Source: an uncultured Mycoplasmatota bacterium (GTDB taxonomy: Bacteria; Bacillota_I; Bacilli_A; RF39; UBA660). From it: DNA of 14,498 bases. Below are positions 1 to 6,655 of this stretch, in pieces; position 1 is the stretch's first letter; the number at the start of each line of letters is the position of its first letter. Position numbers and translations under genes: made by a program. The notes under the pieces are model-generated. The model was not told the origin of the DNA, did not search any database, and saw only the letters and a program-made list of their open reading frames with translations. The stretch spans positions 1 through 14,498 of the forward strand of contig URUT01000034.1 in NCBI GenBank assembly GCA_900551105.1. The letters run 5' to 3'.

Positions 1-15
1 CATTATCTTTTTCAT
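1..15 (-). CDS. Start of an unidentified gene, cut by the window edge
   Basis: An ATG at 15-13 on the minus strand reads M-K-K-I-M and then leaves the window. It is preceded by AAGGAAA (24-30) at an 8-nt spacing, and by an extended -10 promoter at 45-53. That gives a short leader of about 20 nt, so the three signals fit one gene start. Nothing can be said about the product. It has its own promoter and lies beyond two terminator-like hairpins, so it is probably not part of the R-M operon. Confidence 0.5.
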
Positions 16-44
16 ATATTATATTTCCTTCTTTCTATAGTTAT

Positions 45-53
45 ATTATATCA
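45..53 (-). promoter_or_regulatory. Extended -10 promoter for the gene leaving the window
   Basis: The minus strand reads TGATATAAT, a perfect TGN-TATAAT extended -10. There is no good -35 hexamer 17 bp upstream, as is usual for extended -10 promoters. The same nonamer precedes hsdM and the DUF5655 gene in this window. A start of transcription near position 38 is expected. Confidence 0.5.
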
Positions 54-93
54 TTGTTTTAATGTATTTTATATTACAAGTTTGTAAGGTATG

Positions 94-136
94 AAAAAAA
101 AGACTTAGTGCATCTTTGTGATATGGATGAGTCTTT
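94..136 (-). terminator. Second terminator-like hairpin, with T tract
   Basis: On the minus strand a 7-bp stem AAAGACT (136-130) / AGTCTTT (105-99) encloses an inner CATC/GATG stem (129-126 with 114-111) and an 11-nt loop, and is followed by a run of T (98-94). The long loop and 5-nt bulge make it weaker than the hairpin at 191-213. It would act as a back-up terminator before the next gene's promoter. It could instead be a remnant of some other structured RNA. Confidence 0.45.
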
Positions 137-146
137 CGTTCTCTTT

Positions 147-157
147 AGGTGGCACCT
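147..157. repeat. Short palindrome between the two terminators
   Basis: AGGTG-G-CACCT is a perfect 5-bp-arm palindrome lying between the two hairpins. It contains GGTGGCACC, which superficially recalls the T-box core. However, no stem I, specifier loop or downstream plus-strand gene is visible. It could be a small operator or a chance palindrome. Confidence 0.25.
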
Positions 158-180
158 TGATTCTAATTTGGTTAATTTTA

Positions 181-213
181 TAAAACATTAAAGCCCCTAT
201 TTTATAAGGGCTT
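181..213 (-). terminator. Rho-independent terminator of the R-M operon
   Basis: Read on the minus strand, AAGCCCTTAT (213-204) pairs with ATAGGGGCTT (200-191) around a 3-nt AAA loop. This is ten consecutive pairs with one U-G wobble, followed by a moderately T-rich tail (190-181). The wobble is a C-A mismatch on the plus strand, so the hairpin is stable only in the minus-strand transcript. It lies about 60 nt beyond the stop of the membrane-protein gene, consistent with ending the long operon. Confidence 0.7.
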
Positions 214-255
214 GTGTACTTTTAAATTTATAGATTTGTGTACTTAAAAGTGTAC
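212..255. repeat. Three spaced GTGTAC motifs
   Basis: GTGTAC occurs at 214-219, 238-243 and 250-255, offsets of 24 and 12 bp. The first two copies extend to the 10-mer TTGTGTACTT. They lie in the 3' untranslated stretch between the membrane-protein stop and the terminator. They could be protein-binding sites or a decayed direct repeat; no function can be assigned. Confidence 0.35.
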
Positions 256-269
256 CTAAAAATTCATAA

Positions 270-965
270 TTATTTCTTTGATGTTTTTGTTTTCTTCTTA
301 TTTGTCTTCTTAACTTTTTCTTTATTCACTATATTAGATTCGCCAACACATTCTACATATAATTCGCTGAATATTTCTTCTAATCTTTCTACCATTCCAT
401 CTTCTCCTTTTAAAAGATTCTTCATTGAAATAAATTGGTTATATAAAAAATATAATATTATTATCATAATAGTGAAAGTTACAAGGTAAGGTATGGCATT
501 TGTTAAGCTATTGAAATCAAAACCATCTTTTGTAAGAAATGACAATATAGTTGGTATAATAATTGACAATATTGCCAATAAATTTCCACTAACCATTTTA
601 GGCTTTATCAAATTTCTATAATGGTTAATAATACATATTAATGATTTTTCATTGTAAAGGTTATTTTCTACAGAATACCTTTTAAACAAACTTTGATCGG
701 CATTCTTAATAATTGTTGACAATGTTTCTTCATTTGCTTTATTTTTTCCAAAACTAAAATGTAGTTTTGTATCCAAGACCTTCTCACTAACTTTTTTTAA
801 AATTAAAATCATTGTAACAAAGACTAATATCATTGGTACTACTTTATTGAAAAAGTTGAAAATTAATGAAATTAAGATAAACACAATATATATTAAAAAT
901 GTTTTTTTTATAATTATATTGTATGGACTTTTCTTTTTATATATTTTTTCTATATCTTTATACAT
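270..965 (-). CDS. Four-helix membrane protein, last gene of the R-M operon
   Basis: A 231-residue protein that I do not recognise. Four hydrophobic segments are visible, at about residues 22-38, 43-57, 127-145 and 157-176, with a polar 65-residue region between the two pairs. A cytosol-type C-terminus ends in a lysine-rich tail (about 215-231). There is no signal peptide or catalytic motif. The ATG at 965 follows AGGGGG at a 6-nt spacing, a strong site. It lies 37 nt after the ApeA-like gene and is followed by the terminator hairpins, so it looks like the operon's last cistron. A TATAAT at 991-996 could give it extra transcription, but such hexamers are common in DNA this AT-rich. A membrane partner or effector for the HEPN gene is possible but unproven. 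Confidence 0.8.
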   Translation of the reverse strand: MYKDIEKIYKKKSPYNIIIKKTFLIYIVFILISLIFNFFNKVVPMILVFVTMILILKKVSEKVLDTKLHFSFGKNKANEETLSTIIKNADQSLFKRYSVENNLYNEKSLICIINHYRNLIKPKMVSGNLLAILSIIIPTILSFLTKDGFDFNSLTNAIPYLVTFTIMIIILYFLYNQFISMKNLLKGEDGMVERLEEIFSELYVECVGESNIVNKEKVKKTNKKKTKTSKK

Positions 966-1002
966 ATTTTTCCCCCTAAATTTGATTAAAATTATACTAT
1001 AA

Positions 1003-2403
1003 TTAAAATATTTGATTTATTATTTCGTGTATTTGCTCTTTATTAAATCCAGAACGTTCAAGAATCATAGCGTAATTTATTTTTTTTACTATAGAATATG
1101 ATACTATTTCTAATATTTTAAATTTTTCTAGTTTAACTCCATGTGATAAGTTGTTTCTTTTATCAGCAAAGGCTTTAGACAAAGATGCTTTATCAAAATT
1201 CATATCATGATATTCACTTTTAAAATAATTTATTTCTGGTTCTACTATATATGAATATATTTGGAATATGTATGATATTTGTTCTTCTAATCTACCTTCA
1301 AAATCTTCTATATATTTAACAAATTCATTATAGTATTTTCTAGTTTGAGCGTTATTCTGTTTATTAGTTGCTTGCTCAGAAAGAAAGTTAATTGTGTTTA
1401 TTTTTGCTGTATTGTAATTTTTATTTTTATTACTTTTAAAATTAGGATATAAAAGATCAAACTCAGATTCAAAAGCAGATGAAATACTAATATATTTATT
1501 ATTATCAATAATATTAGCTTTTAATGAATTATTTGGAAAAGATAAAAGCATATGTTCATCTTCCTCCAAGCATTTTATTAAAGAAGGAATATTATTAACA
1601 GAGTAATCACGTAAAATCATATGTTGACCAACATTTGGTAAATCATATTTATTATCATCTGAAGATACATGTAATTCAAAATTAATAGCTGTATCTTCTG
1701 GTACTTTATCAAAAATTACTGGTTCTATTTGTGTTAATATAATACTATCAAAGTTTACATGCTGTCTATAACAAATAAATGAGAAAAGTTTTTCAACTTT
1801 TTTGTATAGTTCTATTATAGCTTTAACATTCATTTTTTTCTTTGATTTGATGTTTAATGTTGTCTGCATAGTTAAAAGTAAATTAACATCTTTTTGAGCA
1901 CTTATCATATTCCATCCAGGAACAAGACTAAATTCTAAATTATTATAATTAAATTTTTTTATTTTATCTTTACCATAATCTATATTTATTTGTAATTTGT
2001 TATTTCTATAATCACAATCATCTGAAACAGTTTGCTTAGAAGTCATAAATCTATCTATACATTCACCTTTAAATGAAATATGCTTAATTGAAGTTGGCTT
2101 TGGAATAAAAGATAATGCATTTGCTTTTCCAATAATATACGCTGGAACCCATGCTTGAAAGCAACCTCTACCTATACTTGAAAATTTAACATCAATAAAT
2201 TCAATATAGTTTCTACTATTTGTTTCACCACTAATATTCATTCTTTCTTTCGATAGAGAAAAATCATCAAAATCATTTTGGGAAATAAAGCTTGGAAATT
2301 CACTCATTTTTGATGGCTGTATAGTTAATATTTTAGTACCAGTATTAAATGAAAAATAAAATTTTTTTCTTGCCTTTAATATTCCACATATTATATTATT
2401 CAA
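1003..2403 (-). CDS. ApeA-like HEPN ribonuclease, anti-phage protein
   Basis: A 466-residue protein. The C-terminal third is helical and carries R416-N-N-L-S-H421, the R-x4-H motif of HEPN ribonucleases with the usual polar residue after the arginine. The long N-terminal region (about 1-300) is beta-rich. Its stretch around 195-225, with a helix followed by a hydrophobic strand, resembles the N-terminal domain of ApeA-type HEPN proteins, which confer phage resistance presumably by cleaving RNA. I recognise this by pattern only; the usual G-x-W-x-L-P opening of that domain is not evident here. Translation starts at TTG 2403 (no nearby ATG in frame), with AAAGGTGA five bases upstream. That site sits in the 17-nt gap after hsdR, so the gene is very probably cotranscribed with the R-M genes. 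Confidence 0.6.
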   Translation of the reverse strand: MNNIICGILKARKKFYFSFNTGTKILTIQPSKMSEFPSFISQNDFDDFSLSKERMNISGETNSRNYIEFIDVKFSSIGRGCFQAWVPAYIIGKANALSFIPKPTSIKHISFKGECIDRFMTSKQTVSDDCDYRNNKLQINIDYGKDKIKKFNYNNLEFSLVPGWNMISAQKDVNLLLTMQTTLNIKSKKKMNVKAIIELYKKVEKLFSFICYRQHVNFDSIILTQIEPVIFDKVPEDTAINFELHVSSDDNKYDLPNVGQHMILRDYSVNNIPSLIKCLEEDEHMLLSFPNNSLKANIIDNNKYISISSAFESEFDLLYPNFKSNKNKNYNTAKINTINFLSEQATNKQNNAQTRKYYNEFVKYIEDFEGRLEEQISYIFQIYSYIVEPEINYFKSEYHDMNFDKASLSKAFADKRNNLSHGVKLEKFKILEIVSYSIVKKINYAMILERSGFNKEQIHEIINQIF

Positions 2404-2420
2404 TTAAATCACCTTTTAAA

Positions 2421-5400
2421 TTAAAATCTATCATTAGAAATACTAAAAAATTTATTAAAGAATTCTAACAATTTATCTATAACTTTATTTTTCTTTTCTT
2501 GTCTATCATTTGTTTTTGTAAACATACTCATCGGAGGAAGTATTGTTGATACTTCAGTTCCATTAGTTTCTACTCTTCCCTGTTCAAATGATTTCTGAAT
2601 GAAGTTATATGTTTCTTCTTTATTAAGATTTTCTTCTGTAATTATCTTATCTAATTCTTCTTTTTTCTTACTATTCATAAATGATTCAAAATCAGCATAA
2701 ACATTAGAATCTTGATCTAATGAATCAATAAATGCCATAATTAAATCTTTTTTATTTCTTAGATCTGGGCTTGCCATAATTGCTTTTTGAATACTTACTA
2801 ATATTTCTTTATCTTCCATGTTAGAATCATGGTATTTCTTAACCAATTCTAAAATATAATCAATATTTACTTCAATAGATTTAATTAATTCCATTTCAAA
2901 TACTACATCTTCTGTAACATCTGTTTTTTCTTGTTTAGCTTTATTTCTAAATTCATTATAAAGTTCAATATATATACTATGGTAATCTTGTTTATCTCTT
3001 TCATTTAGTAATTCTTGTTCTTTAAATTCATCAAATGAAGATAAAATATTAGTTACTTTTAATATAGCACCATATAATTTTATAAATTTTTTCTGTTCCT
3101 TTTCACTTTGCATTAATTCTCCAGGTGCATATTTTGAGGTTAGTTTTTCTACTAACGATTTATATCCTTCAAATGATTTACCAGTTTCTTCTTCATATCC
3201 ATAGTAGTAGTCATTATATGGTTTTAGTAATACTATTCCATGTGCATTTTCATCACCAAACTTAGCTAAAGCTTCATTAAGTCTATCCTCTAAATTTCTA
3301 AAGGAAACTATATTACCATATGTCTTTACACTATTTAGAATTCTATTAGTTCTTGAAAATGCTTGAATTAATCCATGCCATTTAAGATTTTTATCAACCC
3401 ATAATGTATTTAAAGTCTTAGCATCAAAACCAGTTAAGAACATATTAGCAACAATTAATATATCTATTTCTCTATTTTTCATTCTTAGAGATACATCTTT
3501 ATAATAATTTTGAAATTTTTCTGATGAAGTATCATAACTTGTTCCAAACATATTATTATAATCTTTAATAGCATTATCTAAGAATGTTCTATCATCTGTA
3601 CTTAAGGCTTCTGTTGATTCAGAGTTCTCATCTATTACTCCATCTTCTCCATTAACACCATATGAATATATTAATGCTACTTTTAAATTGCTGTTTTTAT
3701 ATTCTAATTGCTTCTTAAATTCAGTATAGTACTCTTTTGCCATCTTAATACTTGATACTGCAAGTATAGAGTTAAATCCATTAATATTCTTTTTAGATTT
3801 TATTTCTCCTATATTTTGTTTTTTAGCAACATCTACTACATTATCTAATGTAGAATAAACATAACTTTCACTTGTTTTAGTTTTTGTACTAAAATGTTCT
3901 ATTATATAATTTGTAATAAGACTTATACGTATTTGATTATCAAATAATTTTTCTTCATCTATGTTGTATACTTTTTCATCTTTTACATCATCACGAAGAT
4001 CTACTCTACCGACATATTCATATCTAAATGGTAATACATTTTTATCTGCTATAGCATTAACTATTGTATAAGTATGTAATCGCTCTCCAAAGATTTGTTC
4101 CGTTGTTTCTGATATACCTTTAATTGTTCTAGCATTTTCTGGAAATATTGGTGTACCAGTAAATCCAAATAAATAGTATTTTTTGAATTTCTTTACTATG
4201 GATTTATGCATATCTCCAAATTGTGATCTATGGCACTCATCAAATATAAATACTACATGTTTATTAAATACTTCACTATTTTCATTCTTTTTAATGAACT
4301 GTGATAACTTTTGAATAGTTGTAATTATTATTTTAGCATTAGGATCATTTAATTGTTCTTCTAGTACTTTTGTTGAAGTGTTAGAATTAGCTGCTCCTTC
4401 TTTAAATCTATCATATTCTTTCATTGTTTGATAGTCTAAATCTTTTCTATCTACAACAAACAATACTTTATCTATAAAATCTAATTTACTTGCTAGTTGT
4501 GATGTTTTAAATGAAGTTAAAGTTTTACCTGAACCTGTTGTATGCCAAACATATCCACCTGATTTAATAGTTCCATAAAATTTATTATTATATGCAATGA
4601 CAATCCTATTTAATATCTTTTCAGTAGCTACTATTTGATATGGTCTCATTACAAGTAATTCTTCTTCACTAGTAAATACACAATACTTAGTTAATATATT
4701 TAATAATGTATGTTTAGTAAAAAAAGTTTTAGCAAAATCTATTAAATCAGTAATACCATTATTTTTTTGATCTGCCCAATAAGATGTAAATTCAAATGAA
4801 TTAGATTTCTTTTTCTTTTGATTATTTATATGAAACTCTCTTGTAGTATTAGAATAATATTTAGTTAAAGTACCATTAGAAATAACAAATATTTGAATAA
4901 AATTATATAAGCCTGATCCTGCCCAAAATGAATCTCTTTGATATCTTTCTATTTGATTAAAAGCTTCTCTTAAATCTACTCCTCTTTTCTTTAACTCAAT
5001 ATGAACTAAAGGTAGACCATTTACAAGTATTGTTATATCATATCTATTATCATAATTACCATCATTATTAACATATTGATTTAATACTTGAAGACTATTA
5101 TTATGAATATTATTTTTATCTATTAAATAAATATTTCTTTTTTCTCCAGAATCTAAAGTTATTTCTTGTTTATAATCTTCTTGTATTAATCTTGTCTTTT
5201 CAATAATATAATCATTCTTATTAGCAATAACTTTACTAAAGAAAGAATCCCATTCACCATCAGTAAAATGATAATTATTTAATTTTTCTAATTGTTTCCT
5301 TAAATTAAGTATTAACTCATCTTCATAATTAATATAAACTCTTTCATATCCTTGCTCTATTAATGTATTAATTAATTCATTTTCTAACTGTGATTCTGAT

Positions 5401-5489
5401 TGATATGATGATTCTACTTTATCAAGTACTTTATATTCAGCTAGTACTGTTGAATTATCACTTTCACTTATTAAACCAATATTATTCAT
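2421..5489 (-). CDS. hsdR: Type I restriction enzyme, R subunit (translocase and nuclease)
   Basis: The motor and nuclease subunit of a type I R-M complex; it translocates and cuts DNA lacking the HsdM methylation mark. Of 1022 residues, the N-terminal part holds a PD-(D/E)XK nuclease with D151 and E165-L-K167. It is followed by SF2 helicase motifs: Walker A HTTGSGKT (316-323), DECH (417-420), GFTGTP (442-447), MFLTGFDA (683-690) and QAFSRTNR (709-716). A helical C-terminal domain follows. Length fits the family, closest in style to EcoR124 (type IC). The reading frame is open up to 5525, but the ATG at 5489 is preferred: AAGGAAGTGA lies 7 nt upstream and the preceding gene's stop is only 2 nt before it. 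No motif is missing, so it should be active. Confidence 0.95.
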   Translation of the reverse strand: MNNIGLISESDNSTVLAEYKVLDKVESSYQSESQLENELINTLIEQGYERVYINYEDELILNLRKQLEKLNNYHFTDGEWDSFFSKVIANKNDYIIEKTRLIQEDYKQEITLDSGEKRNIYLIDKNNIHNNSLQVLNQYVNNDGNYDNRYDITILVNGLPLVHIELKKRGVDLREAFNQIERYQRDSFWAGSGLYNFIQIFVISNGTLTKYYSNTTREFHINNQKKKKSNSFEFTSYWADQKNNGITDLIDFAKTFFTKHTLLNILTKYCVFTSEEELLVMRPYQIVATEKILNRIVIAYNNKFYGTIKSGGYVWHTTGSGKTLTSFKTSQLASKLDFIDKVLFVVDRKDLDYQTMKEYDRFKEGAANSNTSTKVLEEQLNDPNAKIIITTIQKLSQFIKKNENSEVFNKHVVFIFDECHRSQFGDMHKSIVKKFKKYYLFGFTGTPIFPENARTIKGISETTEQIFGERLHTYTIVNAIADKNVLPFRYEYVGRVDLRDDVKDEKVYNIDEEKLFDNQIRISLITNYIIEHFSTKTKTSESYVYSTLDNVVDVAKKQNIGEIKSKKNINGFNSILAVSSIKMAKEYYTEFKKQLEYKNSNLKVALIYSYGVNGEDGVIDENSESTEALSTDDRTFLDNAIKDYNNMFGTSYDTSSEKFQNYYKDVSLRMKNREIDILIVANMFLTGFDAKTLNTLWVDKNLKWHGLIQAFSRTNRILNSVKTYGNIVSFRNLEDRLNEALAKFGDENAHGIVLLKPYNDYYYGYEEETGKSFEGYKSLVEKLTSKYAPGELMQSEKEQKKFIKLYGAILKVTNILSSFDEFKEQELLNERDKQDYHSIYIELYNEFRNKAKQEKTDVTEDVVFEMELIKSIEVNIDYILELVKKYHDSNMEDKEILVSIQKAIMASPDLRNKKDLIMAFIDSLDQDSNVYADFESFMNSKKKEELDKIITEENLNKEETYNFIQKSFEQGRVETNGTEVSTILPPMSMFTKTNDRQEKKNKVIDKLLEFFNKFFSISNDRF

Positions 5490-5490
5490 T

Positions 5491-5507
5491 TTTACTTCAC
5501 TTCCTTT
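5491..5507 (-). promoter_or_regulatory. Ribosome binding site of hsdR, identical to that of gajA
   Basis: The 17-mer AAAGGAAGTGAAGTAAA on the minus strand contains an extended Shine-Dalgarno sequence (AAGGAAGTGA) and decides the hsdR start at 5489. It also encodes the last residues of the preceding gene. Exactly the same 17-mer lies before gajA at 14428-14444. Confidence 0.6.
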
Positions 5508-6655
5508 TGTGCTTGATAGTAACAAGCAATTGTAACAAGCAATTTTATCTCGATAAAACTCATACCAACGATATTAATATTAACCCAATCCTTAGCAAAC
5601 TCTTTAGAAAAAAGATCTGCTTGTGTTAATCCCCAATAAATGTCTCCATAACCATCATCATTTAAATAAGAATATATCTTTTCTAATTGATAATGCATCA
5701 TGGGGTATACTTCTCTTATATAAGGATTAAGTAAATGATTAGTTATTTGATATAATTCTTCATAATTCATATTATCTATGCAATCACAAATAATTGGAAT
5801 TGCCTTAATTATTTTTTTTCTAAACTCATTAACTATTTCAATATTTGATTCATTAGATATACTACAAGTCAAATAATCATATAGTTTTTTTATATCTGAA
5901 TCATCAAGATATCTTTCGTTTAAAATGTCAATCACTTCAAGCAATATTGCATCGTTGTCTTGATTTCTATTTACTTTTCTGCTGGACCATTCTTTCTCTT
6001 TATTATTAATAATTTCTTGGAATGCATTGATTATAGCATTAATTTTTTCAAATTTAAGCCTAATATATTCTTTTAAGTCATCAAACTTAATACAAATGTG
6101 AAACATCTCTCTCTTATTACTATAGATCATTACACCAATTGTATTAATATAATCATTATGAAAATCAAATCTATCACTTAATATATATGGGGAATATTGA
6201 ATTTCACCTGGTAATCTACTTGGTATAGCAAATGAAGTTTCTATTGGATGTGCAAATATTAATGACCTCAAATACTCATAAAATTTATCATCAGCATGAT
6301 TTTTTCGATCACCATAATTATTATAATCTTCTTCGTTTTGAATTAAATTATAGTCTTTTGCATATTTATAAAATATATTTTCTTTATTTGAACAATCTAT
6401 TCCTAATGTATGCGATACCTGATAAATGACATCTTTAATTATACTGCAATGAACAATAAATAAAATGATATCATTTTCTTTTTCTGAATATTCAACATGA
6501 TCATTAATATATAAAACAGATGAATCAAGTCTGTCCATGGTAGCACATATTAAATTCCAATTACCTTTTTGAACAGGATCTTTCCAAAATAAATCTTCAT
6601 TTGTCACAATTTCTCTTAATTTATTAATCAATTTACTATCAAGTAATTTACTCAT
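5492..6655 (-). CDS. HEPN-like protein of unknown family, embedded between hsdS and hsdR
   Basis: A 387-residue, mostly helical, soluble protein not recognised by name. Helical stretches at about 33-52, 61-86 and 120-137 contain Y128-L-R130-S-L-I-F-A-H136-P. This is an R-x5-H motif at the end of a helix, as in HEPN RNases. An R117-K-N-H cluster precedes it. There is no P-loop, so it is not a PrrC-type anticodon nuclease, though it occupies the same kind of place. The ATG at 6655 overlaps the hsdS stop by 4 nt (ATGA), and its stop is 2 nt before the hsdR start, so translation is coupled on both sides. The C-terminal coding end contains a 13-bp tandem duplication. The likely role is an R-M-guarded toxin or an accessory R-M subunit; both are inference. 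Confidence 0.75.
   Translation of the reverse strand: MSKLLDSKLINKLREIVTNEDLFWKDPVQKGNWNLICATMDRLDSSVLYINDHVEYSEKENDIILFIVHCSIIKDVIYQVSHTLGIDCSNKENIFYKYAKDYNLIQNEEDYNNYGDRKNHADDKFYEYLRSLIFAHPIETSFAIPSRLPGEIQYSPYILSDRFDFHNDYINTIGVMIYSNKREMFHICIKFDDLKEYIRLKFEKINAIINAFQEIINNKEKEWSSRKVNRNQDNDAILLEVIDILNERYLDDSDIKKLYDYLTCSISNESNIEIVNEFRKKIIKAIPIICDCIDNMNYEELYQITNHLLNPYIREVYPMMHYQLEKIYSYLNDDGYGDIYWGLTQADLFSKEFAKDWVNINIVGMSFIEIKLLVTIACYYQAQKEVK
5519..5544. repeat. 13-bp tandem duplication in the 3' end of the HEPN-like gene
   Basis: GTAACAAGCAATT is present twice in perfect tandem (5519-5531, 5532-5544). Thirteen is not a multiple of three, so gain or loss of one unit shifts frame. With both copies the protein ends T-I-A-C-Y-Y-Q-A-Q-K-E-V-K. 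With one copy it would end T-I-K-H-K-R-K at a TGA 7 nt before the hsdR ATG. Confidence 0.85.

Noticed and set aside
95..215. T-box riboswitch on the plus strand, suggested by GGTGGCACC and nearby hairpins
   Set aside because: There is no stem I with specifier loop, the sequence after the core does not match the T-box consensus, and no plus-strand gene follows.
238..489. Open plus-strand frame opposite the 231-residue membrane protein gene
   Set aside because: It lies antisense to a gene with a strong ribosome binding site, has no good site of its own, and reads as low-complexity hydrophobic protein expected from AT-rich antisense.
5390..5629. Plus-strand frame across the hsdR start; similar small plus-strand frames at 6232-6429, 12562-12840 and 14021-14218
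   Set aside because: All are antisense shadows of well-supported genes, without ribosome binding sites or recognisable domains.
5492..6655. PrrC or RloC anticodon nuclease between hsdS and hsdR
   Set aside because: The protein has no Walker A or ABC ATPase motifs and is not of the PrrC type; only the position is similar.
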